Positions 26,524 through 36,159 of a stretch of 64,000 nucleotides of DNA are shown here, one piece after another. A model generated the notes under the pieces. That model had not been told where the DNA came from. It made no database searches and saw only the letters and a program-made list of their open reading frames with translations. Origin of the DNA: Liolophura sinensis (lineage: Eukaryota > Mollusca > Polyplacophora > Chitonida > Chitonidae). Position 1 is the first letter of the stretch; each line of letters opens with the position of its first letter. The position numbers and the translations under genes were made by a program. Where the stretch lies: the NCBI RefSeq assembly GCF_032854445.1, contig NC_088298.1:13753504-13817503 (forward strand). Direction: 5' to 3'.

Positions 26524-27417
26524 TGTAAGGGTCCCATTACCGGAGGGGAAAGATGAAAAAAACAACTGGCCTGTTAAACTCTCAGATCAGCGATAGGTCT
26601 TACACAAGATCAAATAAAGAAACACACAGACGCTTGACTAAGTTCAGTACATGTATTTGAACAATGTACATAGAGTATTTTAGAGTACATACAATATAGA
26701 CAAAATACAGCTGACAATAATATACAAAATAATACAAATAATTATATAATATATGGCCTCTTACTGCAGGCTAACCGAAGTTGATATACGTAAATCTAGA
26801 ATCCACAGCTAAGGAGATGACAGTCCTGTATGTAACACGCTGGACACGGCTCGCTGACGATGTTTATCAGCTACTGTCTGTGAAGTTGTAACTTCTCACG
26901 GCGGACGGGTTGACAGTAGCGTTCGTGATGCCGAGATGTCGATGTATATTTTACTCCTCCGAAATATACACAAAGTCACTTTCAGGGTAAACTGGGATAA
27001 AACGTGCGTAATCGTACACAGAGACAATGAGCTATACAAGCTCCAAAATAACGTCTCAAAAATAGAAAGTGGCGAAATACAAGCTCAAAAAAGCTCTGTA
27101 TAGAAAATGGATTACAAATCACGAATGTCGAATGACGTGAAAGCCGGTATCTCCAAACCCAGCAAAATACTTTGCCGTTGATGTCAGTAAATATGACTGC
27201 TCTCAGCTGGACTTGAATAAATGACTGCTTAAAAGTGGAGTTGAATGAATGGCTGCGAGCTTCACAACTCCGTCGCTTATATTTACAGACTAACGTGAAG
27301 AAAAATCTGGATAGTTTGATCGCAAACACTAAACTCATAAACAATGACGCCTCAAGAATGTTCGACTGAATTACAGTGCAGGCTATAACATACACAGAGC
27401 GAAAAATGTAGGTCACA
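26524..27417 (-). mobile_element. weak LTR-like region
   Basis: On the minus strand it runs from TGTGACC to CCTTACA (TG...CA, about 894 bp), with a TATAAG-type box near forward 27278. A 172-aa open frame at 26982-27500 has no recognisable domain. No target duplication and no second copy seen; this could equally be ordinary intergenic DNA. Confidence 0.2.
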
Positions 27418-27499
27418 CACTGACAAATGAAAAAAAATATATATATATATGATACAATGTTTAAAGATGGGGTTCGTAGCACTGCGAAAACACAAGTCA

Positions 27500-28240
27500 C
27501 ATTTGTCGTTATGTCACAGACGGATGAATGTCACAGAAACACAACCATCACTTACTTCGTCATGCCACAAAAACACACATGTTACACTGCCCGTCATGCC
27601 GCAGAAACACAAACACCACTTACTTCGTCATGCCACACACATACATGTTACACTACCCGTCATGCCGCAGAAACACAAACACCACTCACTTCGTCATGCT
27701 ACACAAACACACGTTACACTGCCCGTCATGCCGCAGAAACACAAACACCACTCACTTCGGCATCCCACACAAACACACATGTTACACTGCCCGTCATGCC
27801 GCAGAAACACAAATACCACTCACTTCGTCATGCCACACAAACACACATGTTACACTGCCCGTCATGCCGCAGAAACACAAACACCACTCACTTCGTCATG
27901 CCACACAAACATACATGTTACACTGCCCGTCATGCCGCAGAAACACAAACACCACTTACTTCGTCATGCCACACAAACACACATGTTACACTGCTCGTCA
28001 TGCCGCAGAAACACAAACACCACTCACTTCGTCATGCCACACACACACACATGTTACACTGCCCGTCATGCCGTGGAAACACAAACACCACTCACTTCGT
28101 CATGCCACACACACACACACACACACATGTTACACTGCCCGTCATGCCGCAGAAACACAAACACCACTCACTTCGTCATGCCACACAAACACACGTTACA
28201 TTGCCCGTTATGCCGCAGAAACACAAACATCAAACTGATG
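27500..28240. repeat. 66-68-bp minisatellite, about 11 units
   Basis: Unit 'gccgcagaaacacaaacacc' + 'actcacttcgtcatgccaca' + 'caaacacacatgttacactg' + 'cccgtcat'. Starts of GCAG fall at 27601, 27667, 27733, 27801, 27869, 27937, 28005, 28073 (mutated), 28149, 28215: spacing 66-68, one 76 from CA-dinucleotide growth. All three plus-strand frames stay open for 200-275 codons because the unit has no stop there; mixed unit lengths rotate the frame, so a conserved protein is unlikely. Confidence 0.93.
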
Positions 28241-28260
28241 AAACAGTAACATAAACATTA

Positions 28261-28385
28261 TGTAGTAACATAACAACTCAACATGTATATTCTCCACTAC
28301 ACAGTGTGTGGCCCCGCCATTTTTGTAAGTGACAAGTGTTCGGCAGACTGCTCCAATACAGAATGGACGTTCTTTAACCATTACA
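28261..28385 (+). repeat. 5' LTR of the old gypsy element
   Basis: 125 bp, TGTAGTAAC...CATTACA. Shares 'ccactacacagtgtgtg' and the 3' part with the 3' LTR but is about 50 bp shorter, by loss of the segment after the first about 30 bp. Confidence 0.75.
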
Positions 28386-28429
28386 AGGTATCAGAAGTGG
28401 AGCACAGAAGTTCCTACATTGTACAACAT

Positions 28430-28657
28430 GAGGCAGGATGGCTCACCAGCATCAAAACCTCCGAATCTCGACGTAAATATGTCGGAGAGTTGACGGCTAT
28501 GGGCCCAGCAGTAAAAGTTGAACATGATAGCGTCCGAGAAACCGGAAAAGACTGAAGCTTTACAGTGTGCAGCATTCTTGACTGTTGCCGGCACAAATGC
28601 CATAGAAGTGTACACATTCACGTTTACGGAAGATGAGGGAGACAAAAGAGAACCTTT
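28430..28657 (+). pseudogene. old gypsy element gag, 5' part
   Basis: Gag-type reading frame starting ATG at 28430 with internal stops. The segment from about 28523 encodes ALQCAAFLTVAGTNAIEVY, typical of gypsy gag capsid regions. It is cut at 28657 by the younger element and continues at 34822 in the same frame once the insertion and one CTTT copy are discounted. Confidence 0.75.
28654..28657. repeat. target site duplication CTTT, left copy
   Basis: CTTT directly before the left LTR of the young element; the same four bases follow the right LTR at 34818-34821. Confidence 0.85.
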
Positions 28658-29673
28658 TGTTACGGTATTGAAAGCAGCAACAGAAAACAGACTCAGTGAC
28701 TCAATATTACAATGTAAACAATGCTTTATATATATAAATGAGACGTACAGTTTTACAAACAGTTCAACAACAACAACAACATACACATCAGTATTACCGG
28801 TCTTTACAAGTTTCCAGTTCACCTTTACATCCCAAGGAACGTATTCCAGGAAATCCAACGTAAAGACCATGGGATAAACACACAATTCACACAAGTCACA
28901 AATTGTCCTAGACAGGTACTTCGCTAGGATAGCGAACACGAACACAGTACACAGGTTACACAGAACTGGAACAGTCAAGCCTTTGAATGACGTCACACCC
29001 GCAGAGCACAACACAGGGTAAATACAGGCATGGAGGTATAATCCACTTCAGATCAGTCACAGCTCCCGCAGAAGCTCACAAACGAGCCGTTCAGAGACGT
29101 AGAGTAATGTCAACTTGTGGCAGAACGAACGTCCTTTGCAAAACTGAAAACTTCAGTTTAGAGTCCTTGACGACCTTGTCGGTCAGGTGAGGTCAGCGTG
29201 TTAAACAAATTACACAGTCCACACTGTATAATCATAATCAAGATCCGAACACCAATAAACGTGACTTCCGCAGAAATTCACATAAACCAGACATCAGTAC
29301 TACTGTGGTACACAAACGGTGTCGGCATAAAAATCTGTCCTCCCAAATGAAACTGGCATCACCAGCTCATATAAACATAATGGACTCTATACGAGAGCGT
29401 TGCACACTCTCCTGGCTCCCAGTGGATGCAGCAAAAATCCCTCCTCTCTGCACAGAAAACACGGCTTATATACGTGCCAGGTGGATTCAACTATTCTTAG
29501 ACACAGAATTAACAGCCAATGAACAGCCAGTTAAATAAACAGAGCCTTGAACAAGGTGCTTTCAGCCAGGTCCGCGCTGTACATATATAACAGGGCCTGT
29601 TATGCTTATAACATATAACACAAAGGTCCGCAGACTAACAGTACATGAAAACGTTAAATAGTCATACATAACA
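28658..29673 (-). repeat. 3' LTR of the young element
   Basis: 1016 bp. Contains TATATAAG on the minus strand (forward 29465-29472), the likely promoter TATA box. Starts after the purine tract at 29674-29684. ORFs inside it (e.g. 28987-29190, 29305-29538) recur in the other LTR and are not genes. Confidence 0.93.
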
Positions 29674-29684
29674 CCCCCACCCTT
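29674..29684 (-). other. polypurine tract of the young element
   Basis: Sense strand AAGGGTGGGGG immediately before the TGTTATG start of the 3' LTR: the plus-strand primer site. Confidence 0.8.
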
Positions 29685-29786
29685 CAGGGAAAGAAAGTTT
29701 TGCAGAAAACTTTCTTTAACATATTCATAATCATGAATAATAATAACGTTTACCACAGTCTATAAAAACAAGCTGCAGAAAACCAA

Positions 29787-30072
29787 CTAGACACGTGACA
29801 AACAATCAGCAATCACATTATCTTTCCCTTTTATGTGTCTAATCTCTAGATTAAATTCTTGCAAAAGCAAACTCCACCGTAACAATCTTCGGTTTTTACC
29901 TTTTAGTTTGTGCAAAAGGTTAAGGGATTGTGATCTGTATACACAACAATGGGGTAACTTGACGAAGTCACATATACTTCAAAATGCTGTAATGCTAGAA
30001 TCAAGGACAGACACTCTTTTTCTATTGTCGAATAATTTCTCTGGCACTTGTCAAATTTGCGAGAAAAAAAAA
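29787..30072 (-). pseudogene. RNase H, C-terminal part of the young element pol
   Basis: Continues the pol reading frame after a +1 shift in the A9 run at 30064-30072: NYSTIEKECLSLILALQHFE, then YTDHNPL. A -1 shift in the A4 run at 29914-29917 leads to LKGKNRRLLRW, IKGKDNVIADCLSR and the stop at 29787-29789. The motifs are the RNase H end (TDHNPL, DxLSR) of Ty3/gypsy pol. Being followed only by the purine tract and LTR proves RNase H is the last domain. The shifts sit in homopolymers, so real mutation and assembly error are both possible. Confidence 0.88.
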
Positions 30073-33000
30073 CATACAGGGTGATCAACGTGATCTGTTT
30101 CATTTTCTTGTAACAAAACTGCCCCAGCAGATATATCACTAGCATCAACAGCTAGCTTAAATGGTAAACTAAAATCAGGTGCTACAAGTATGGGGCCGCT
30201 GCTTAGCATGGCCTTTAATCTATCAAAAGATCTCTGACACTCAATGGACCACAAGAATTTAGCACCTTTCTTTAACAGCTGAGTTAGTGGTTCACTAACA
30301 AATGAAAAGTTTCTACAGAACTTTCGATAATAACCTGCCATGCCCAAAAAACGCTTTAATTCTCTCTTACAACTTGGCACTGGAAAACAAGAGATAGCAA
30401 CTCCACTAGGATGTACAACATTGAGATCAGTGCTATCTCTGTCTACATATGGCTTTAGCATGTTAATGTGACAAAGTTGTCTAGACTTGCGCCGATCAGG
30501 AGTGAAAATAATATAATTAAGATCACTTAGCCTCTTGTCTACTACATAAGGTCCAAAATAACGAGCCTCAAGTGGCTTACCACTAACTGGAAGTAAGGCC
30601 AATACCTTCTGACCAACTTCAAATCTGCGTCTTACTGTCTCTTTGTCATACTTAGTTTTCATACTCTTCTGAGAAGCTGTAAGATTCTCTCTGGCTAACT
30701 CACATACTCTGTTGAGCTTAGTACGAAAACTTGACACATACTGTAATAGGTTAACATTGTCACTATCACCAGACACAAACTTTTCCTTGAACAACTGTAG
30801 TGGACCACGCACAGTATGGCCAAACACAAGCTCAAATGGACTAAATCCAAGTGACTCTTGTACAGACTCTCTTACAGCAAACATTAACAAAGGTACACCC
30901 TCGTCCCAATCTTTCCCTGTCTCAAAGCAGTAAGTTCTTATCATACTTTTCAGTGTCTGATGGAATCTCTCTAGTGCTCCTTGACTTTGTGGGTGATAAG
31001 CTGAGGATTTATACTGGCTAATACCTAGCTCATGCACAACTTGTTGGAACACACCAGACATGAAATTTGAACCCTGGTCTGACTGTACTGACTTAGGCAG
31101 ACCAAACATGGTGAAGAACTTAACTAAAGCCTTAATTACAGTCTTGGCAGTAATATTCCTTAGTGGAATTGCCTCAGGGAAACGAGTTGAAGTACACATT
31201 ATGGTTAACATATACTGATTTCCAGACTTTGTCTTAGTTAGCGGACCAACACAATCTATTAAGATTCTACTAAATGGCTCACCAATTGCAGGAATAGGCC
31301 TCAAGGCTGCCTTGGGGATTGTCTGGTTAGGTTTCCCCACTAACTGACATGCATGACAAGACCTGCAAAATTCAGTAACATCTTTCCTTATTCCTGGCCA
31401 ATAAAAATGACTGAGAATCTTATGATAGGTCGTATTAACACCTAAATGACCTGCTAACGGCGTTTCATGCGCTATGGTCAGTATGTCTTTACGATAAGAC
31501 TTGGGCACAACTACCTGATGCTTAACTGCCCATTCATCCTCCAACGAAACATCGGGAGGCCTCCACTGCCGCATCAATATGCCAGACTTGACATAGTAGT
31601 AGCATGGGTCAGGTAAAGATTCACCATCTTTAGCTGCATCATTAAACAAGCAAGAAATACTTGGATCACTGTGTTGTTCAGCAATCAACTCAGTCTTACA
31701 AAATGGCTGATCACCACTAACAAAACTAGTATCTACTTCCTGCTGGTTGTCTAATTTGGAAGAATCTCCATCCAACATCTTGTTGAGAAAAGTCTCACTC
31801 AAATCAACAGTACTACCCTGGTCTGTACTGACTTTTCTAGACATAGCTCTTGTAACAACACAGGACGGATATAAACCCGCTATCTCGCTTTCAACTGGCT
31901 CTGTGACTGAATTCAGAGAAGGCTTATCAACCATTAAGGGATCAACAGTAACTTTATCATGTGCTAAGTCATTTCCCAACAACAAATGAATACCCTCAAA
32001 AGGTAATGAAGACTTAATGCCTACCCTGACAGGTCCAGATATCAAATCTGATGACAAATAAATATCATGAAGGGGAACACTGACAAAGTCACTAGACTCT
32101 ACTCCTCTAATAAGGGCACGAACCCCAGAGTATGACTCTTCAGAAAAGGGCAGAGTATTCATCAACAACAGAGACTGAGATGCCCCAGTATCCCTTAATA
32201 TCTTTATAGGGGTAGCACAAGACATGTCGCTTCTAAGCGACACTGAACCAGAATTGATAAACGGAGCGAAGCTATCCATAGAGCACTTGGGAATCTTATC
32301 CAATCCCGTATCAGCTAACTCAGATCTGCTTTTAACTGCTGATGTAACTTCCGGTAATGTTTTGTGCATTGCAACACAAAGACCTGTGGGCTTAGACTCA
32401 TTCTGAGCTTCCCGTATCCTTTTCAACTTGTAACATTCACTCATCACGTGACCTACCCGCTTGCAAAAATTACAAGTGACCCTATTTCGAGGACTACCAT
32501 TCCAATCTGAACTACGTGAACCATGAGCTGTAGAACCATTGGGGCCTGGTGTAGAACTCTTCTGTATAGAGCTACCTCTACCTGTTGCATGTGACTGGGT
32601 ATTTCTACGTATAAATGAATTAAATGGCTTACCCGTATATGTAACCTTATGTGTCAAGGAATAATCATCAGCTAAACTGGCTGCCTCTTCAAGTGTACTC
32701 GCCTTCTGCTCATCAACGAACACCTTTACATCATTATGAATACAACGCTTGAACTCTTCTACCAGCACAAGCTGACGCAAACTTTCAAAATCCTTGCCTA
32801 TTTTCTTGGCTATACACCAGCGATCAAACAACTGCTCCTTAGCTCGACCAAACTCAACGTATGTCTGATCTCTACCTTTTTCATAGTTACGAAATTTCTG
32901 GCGGTAAGCTTCAGGCACCAATTCATAACCCTTCAAAATTACCTCTTTCACATAGTCATAATTGGAAGCACTCTCTACACTTAACTGAGTGTAAATTTCC

Positions 33001-33230
33001 CTGGCCTTTCCAATTAGCACACTCTGTAATAACATAGTCCAGAACTCTTTAGGCCACTTCAAGCTATTTGCAATTTTCTCAAAATGCAGAAAATATTTAT
33101 CCACCTCTTTTTCCTGAAAGGATGGAACTAACCGAATGTATTTGGTCACATCAAATCCTGAACCCTGTCTACCGGAAGGACCCGGTTTCTCATCTCTCTC
33201 AACCTCTAACTTTTTCATTTGAAACTCCAA
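30051..33230 (-). CDS. gag-pol polyprotein of the young element, lacking the RT core
   Basis: 1059 codons from an internal TTG, the frame of the main polyprotein. In order: SCAN-like gag helices (residues 28-190), a CX2CX4HX4C zinc knuckle (253-266), protease DTGA (347-350), integrase zinc finger (H588, H595, C625, C628), integrase catalytic D659, D718, E754 (D-X35-E), GPY/F module at 893-895. Then, after a short linker, CKRELKRFLGMAGYYRKF (954-971), normally just after the RT palm, and the RNase H start with D1029. The roughly 250 residues carrying the RT active site are missing, with the join near residues 940-948 (forward about 30390-30410). Integrase looks intact. The frame ends early at 30051 through an A9 run. 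Confidence 0.93.
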   Translation of the reverse strand: MEFQMKKLEVERDEKPGPSGRQGSGFDVTKYIRLVPSFQEKEVDKYFLHFEKIANSLKWPKEFWTMLLQSVLIGKAREIYTQLSVESASNYDYVKEVILKGYELVPEAYRQKFRNYEKGRDQTYVEFGRAKEQLFDRWCIAKKIGKDFESLRQLVLVEEFKRCIHNDVKVFVDEQKASTLEEAASLADDYSLTHKVTYTGKPFNSFIRRNTQSHATGRGSSIQKSSTPGPNGSTAHGSRSSDWNGSPRNRVTCNFCKRVGHVMSECYKLKRIREAQNESKPTGLCVAMHKTLPEVTSAVKSRSELADTGLDKIPKCSMDSFAPFINSGSVSLRSDMSCATPIKILRDTGASQSLLLMNTLPFSEESYSGVRALIRGVESSDFVSVPLHDIYLSSDLISGPVRVGIKSSLPFEGIHLLLGNDLAHDKVTVDPLMVDKPSLNSVTEPVESEIAGLYPSCVVTRAMSRKVSTDQGSTVDLSETFLNKMLDGDSSKLDNQQEVDTSFVSGDQPFCKTELIAEQHSDPSISCLFNDAAKDGESLPDPCYYYVKSGILMRQWRPPDVSLEDEWAVKHQVVVPKSYRKDILTIAHETPLAGHLGVNTTYHKILSHFYWPGIRKDVTEFCRSCHACQLVGKPNQTIPKAALRPIPAIGEPFSRILIDCVGPLTKTKSGNQYMLTIMCTSTRFPEAIPLRNITAKTVIKALVKFFTMFGLPKSVQSDQGSNFMSGVFQQVVHELGISQYKSSAYHPQSQGALERFHQTLKSMIRTYCFETGKDWDEGVPLLMFAVRESVQESLGFSPFELVFGHTVRGPLQLFKEKFVSGDSDNVNLLQYVSSFRTKLNRVCELARENLTASQKSMKTKYDKETVRRRFEVGQKVLALLPVSGKPLEARYFGPYVVDKRLSDLNYIIFTPDRRKSRQLCHINMLKPYVDRDSTDLNVVHPSGVAISCFPVPSCKRELKRFLGMAGYYRKFCRNFSFVSEPLTQLLKKGAKFLWSIECQRSFDRLKAMLSSGPILVAPDFSLPFKLAVDASDISAGAVLLQENETDHVDHPVCFFFSQI

Positions 33231-33670
33231 TTCTCTTTCCCTCTCTCTTTCTTGCCTCTCTCTCTCTCCTCTCTCTGCACTTCCCTCTCTCTCTCTTTTT
33301 CCTCTCTCTGCACTTCCCTCTCACTTTTTTTCTCTCTTTCCTCTTTCTCCATTTTCAACTTTTCTATCTCATGTTCCCTCTCTTTCTCTCTTTCCTCTTT
33401 CTCCAATCTCAACTTTAACTCAAACTGCTTAAACTTAAGCTCGGCATCAGACTGACCCTCGAACTCATAATCAGATAATGCAGAACTATCAAACTTCCCT
33501 ATCTCCACTAAATGTTTCAACAAAGTATACTGCATATCTCTTTTCCTCCATGAAGACTTTATGGACAAACCTAAAAATGTCCCTAACTTAACCAAGTCTT
33601 CCTTCTTTAAACTCTCAAAAACATCCTGATCGGGCGCATTAACAAACTGTTTAGGATCAAAATCTCCCAC
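33215..33670 (-). CDS. gag N-terminal part of the young element
   Basis: Open for 152 codons after a stop; the only possible start at the left edge is GTG (33670), with the first in-frame ATG about 46 residues later (MQYTLLKHL). Residues 1-75 are globular (DVFESLKKEDLVKLGTFLGL), 76-150 a highly charged KEREE coiled coil encoded by GA-rich DNA. The frame runs out at 33215, whereas the polyprotein continues in another frame from about 33260-33300: a frameshift in the GA tract. Probably one gag-pol polyprotein originally. The missing ATG may be a mutated start or an unseen splice. Confidence 0.8.
   Translation of the reverse strand: MGDFDPKQFVNAPDQDVFESLKKEDLVKLGTFLGLSIKSSWRKRDMQYTLLKHLVEIGKFDSSALSDYEFEGQSDAELKFKQFELKLRLEKEEREKEREHEIEKLKMEKEEREKKSEREVQREEKEREREVQREERERGKKERGKENWSFK
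33240..33420. repeat. GA/CT-rich tract encoding the gag coiled coil
   Basis: Imperfect CTCTCTC/CTTTCC repeats on the plus strand, with two near copies of 'ctctctgcacttccctctc'. This is where the gag frame slips. Confidence 0.8.
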
Positions 33671-33775
33671 TGTAAATATTTAGCCACTGAATCATTCACC
33701 GTTAAAATTAAGCAATCGCTTCTCACATATGCTTAACTTCAAATATTTGGTGCAAAACAAAAGGGAAACAATCAG

Positions 33776-33793
33776 TTCCCGGACAAGCCCCCA
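33776..33793 (-). other. primer binding site, tRNA-Pro type
   Basis: Sense strand TGGGGGCTTGTCCGGGAA, five bases after the 5' LTR. It matches the well-known tRNA-Pro primer site at 16 of 18 positions. Confidence 0.8.
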
Positions 33794-33798
33794 ATTTC

Positions 33799-34817
33799 TC
33801 TTACGGTATTGAAAGCAGCAACAGAAAACAGACTCAGTGACTCAATATTACAATGTAAACAATGCTTTATATATATAAATGAGACGTACAGTTTTACAAA
33901 CAGTTCAACAACAACAACAGCAACATACACATCAGTATTACCGGTCTTTACAAGTTTCCAGTTCACCTTTACATCCCAAGGAACGTATTCCAGGAAATCC
34001 AACGTAAAGACCATGGGATAAACACACAATTCACACAAGTCACAAATTGTCCTAGACAGGTACTTCGCTAGGATAGCGAACACGAACACAGTACACAGGT
34101 TACACAGAACTGGAACAGTCAAGCCTTTGAATGACGTCACACCCGCAGAGCACAACACAGGGTAAATACAGGCATGGAGGTATAATCCACTTCAGATCAG
34201 TCACAGCTCCCGCAGAAGCTCACAAACGAGCCGTTCAGAGACGTAGAGTAATGTCACCTTGTGGCAGAACGAACGTCCTTTGCAAAACTGAAAACTTCAG
34301 TTTAGAGTCCTTGACGACCTTGTCGGTCAGGTGAGGTCAGCGTGTTAAACAAATTACACAGTCCACACTGTATAATCATAATCAAGATCCGAACACCAAT
34401 AAACGTGACTTCCGCAGAAATTCACATAAACCAGACATCAGTACTACTGTGGTACACAAACGGTGTCGGCATAAAAATCTGTCCTCCCAAATGAAACTGG
34501 CATCACCAGCTCATATAAACATAATGGACTCTATACGAGAGCGTTGCACACTCTCCTGGCTCCCAGTGGATGCAGCAAAAATCCCTCCTCTCTGCACAGA
34601 AAACACGGCTTATATACGTGCCAGGTGGATTCAACTATTCTTAGACACAGAATTAACAGCCAATGAACAGCCAGTTAAATAAACAGAGCCTTGAACAAGG
34701 TGCTTTCAGCCAGGTCCGCGCTGTACATATATAACAGGGCCTGTTATGCTTATAACATATAACACAAAGGTCCGCAGACTAACAGTACATGAAAACGTTA
34801 AATAGTCATACATAACA
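33799..34817 (-). repeat. 5' LTR of the young element
   Basis: 1019 bp. Differs from the other LTR by an extra GCA in an ACA repeat (about 33920), one A/C change near 34256, and a terminal G/C change at 33800 that alters the CA end. TATATAAG at forward 34609-34616 on the minus strand. Confidence 0.93.
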
Positions 34818-34821
34818 CTTT
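34818..34821. repeat. target site duplication CTTT, right copy
   Basis: Matches 28654-28657. Confidence 0.85.
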
Positions 34822-35100
34822 GATAGCGAAATTCGATATCGCCACATTTGAGAGAAATGAACTGAGCCGGCGCGTTCGACGACCAGGTGAGCCATTTGAT
34901 AGTTTCTTGACAGACATAAGGCTACTCATTAAAAAACGCAAGTACAGAGAGTTAACAGACAATGTCCAGAATGGTTATGGAGGGAATTAACTCAAGAACA
35001 CACAAGAATAAGACTGTTAAGTGAGGCAGATTTATCCCTTGGTGAGGCTATATCTCTATGCAGAGGATCTGAAACTGTCAATACTCATCAGAGAGTTATG
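34822..35100 (+). pseudogene. old gypsy element gag, 3' part
   Basis: Continues the gag frame interrupted at 28657: RRPGEPFDSFLTDIRLLIKK is the conserved 'GESFDxFxTDLRxL' region of gypsy gag. Stops appear from about 34987. No zinc knuckle remains downstream. Confidence 0.75.
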
Positions 35101-35589
35101 ACTGGTGACGACCATGCAGTCAGCAAGAACAAAGGTAAACAGAAAGAACAGACGTATACAAGTGGTGCAAGTAATACTGGAAATAAAACACATAAACAAA
35201 CAAATCAAAGGATGGCTCAGAATATAGCCGATGTGGATATCGTCATGCTGGAAAGCACCCAGCATATGGACAAACATGTAATCGGTATTCGAGTCTTGGA
35301 CATTTTCATAAAATGTTTAAAACCAAAAAAGTTCATGTTTTTGAAGACAACTTTAGAGATAAGAATGGTACAGAGTCAACTCAGTCAGAACTTTTTGTTG
35401 ATAACATAGACGCCCAGTCACGTATGGAGCAATGAATTGTACCATTATTAGACATTGTGTACTAACTGTTGAACTCAAAGCACTGTTAAGAAGGACTTTA
35501 TTATCAGCTCCGCAAATGTTCAGCTGATATTGGGCAGTGGGCAGGAAACTGAGTGACAATATGGGACTGATTAAACAAGTGTTAGCTGT

Positions 35590-36075
35590 CAATGACAAAC
35601 ATGAAACTAATGTGTTTTCAGAATTTCCAGAAGTGTTTCAGGGACTTGGATGCTTTGAAACCAAAGTCAACACAAAGCTGAGCGACGGCTGCATCCCCGT
35701 GGTAGAACTATGCCGTAAAATCCCATTCGCACTCCATGGGAAGGTAAAAGGGGAACTTAAACGAATGAAATGGGTGCAATCACAAAAGTAAGTGAACCTA
35801 CAGAATGGGTGAGTTCAATGTTTGTAATTAACAAACCTATTGGAAAGCTTCGCATATACCTGGACCCTAGAAATTTGAACAAAGCCACCTTGAGGGAGCA
35901 GTTTGAATTAACCACCAGAGATGACGTAATGTCCAAGATGGCAATGCTCGCTATTTCACAAAACTGAATGCTTCCAGCGGAACATTTGGAAACATTGGGA
36001 ACATTTTTCATTTGGACGATATCGTTATTTGAGATTACCAGTTGGTATCTCCAGCGCCCCAGAAATTGATCATCA
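35590..36075 (+). pseudogene. old gypsy element reverse transcriptase, broken
   Basis: Fragments in shifting frames: FSEFPEVFQGLGCFETKV (35618 on), then EPTEWVSSMFVINKPIGKLR and LDPRNLNKA (RT blocks 1-2), YFTKLNASSG (block 3, about 35950) and FGRYRYLRLPVGISSAPE (block 4, about 36010-36065). The segment with the catalytic YxDD box is deleted just after block 4. Confidence 0.85.
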
Positions 36076-36159
36076 ACAGATACAGATGAACAGGAGATGG
36101 CCTGGAAACATCTTAAGGAAGCCATTTCTCGTGAGCTGTGAAACAATTTTATGACCAGA

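Larger units (their letters stand above)
28658..34817 (-). mobile_element. young Gmr1-like Ty3/gypsy element with RT core deleted
   Basis: 6160 bp, minus strand. LTRs 28658-29673 and 33799-34817 are nearly identical: I find two substitutions and one 3-bp difference. Ends TGTTA...TAACA, 4-bp CTTT duplication. Order in the sense direction: 5' LTR, PBS, gag, protease, integrase, RT tail, RNase H, purine tract, 3' LTR. Integrase before RT is the arrangement known for Gmr1-like elements; most Ty3/gypsy elements have integrase last. The RT fingers and palm are absent, so it cannot encode a working polymerase. Three small frame disruptions all lie in simple tracts. Confidence 0.92.

Noticed and set aside
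26982-27500. 172-aa minus-strand ORF
   Set aside because: No recognisable motif, hydrophobic and cysteine-scattered composition, extends into simple repeat; better explained by the weak LTR-like region or chance.
27500-28240. CRISPR-like array
   Set aside because: Units are contiguous without unique spacers, and the DNA is clearly eukaryotic.
27427-28254. 275-, 266- and 236-aa plus-strand ORFs
   Set aside because: Three overlapping frames are open only because the minisatellite unit lacks stops; 68-bp units shift the frame, so no single repeat protein is maintained.
28391-29014. 207-aa minus-strand ORF (and its partner at 33772-34158)
   Set aside because: Lies mostly in LTR sequence present twice; the left copy runs on into the old element's gag antisense. 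No domain.
30051-33230. Interpretation as a normal-order gypsy element with integrase displaced by assembly error
   Set aside because: RNase H is followed directly by the purine tract and LTR, and protease-integrase-RT tail are in one uninterrupted frame, so integrase truly precedes RT.
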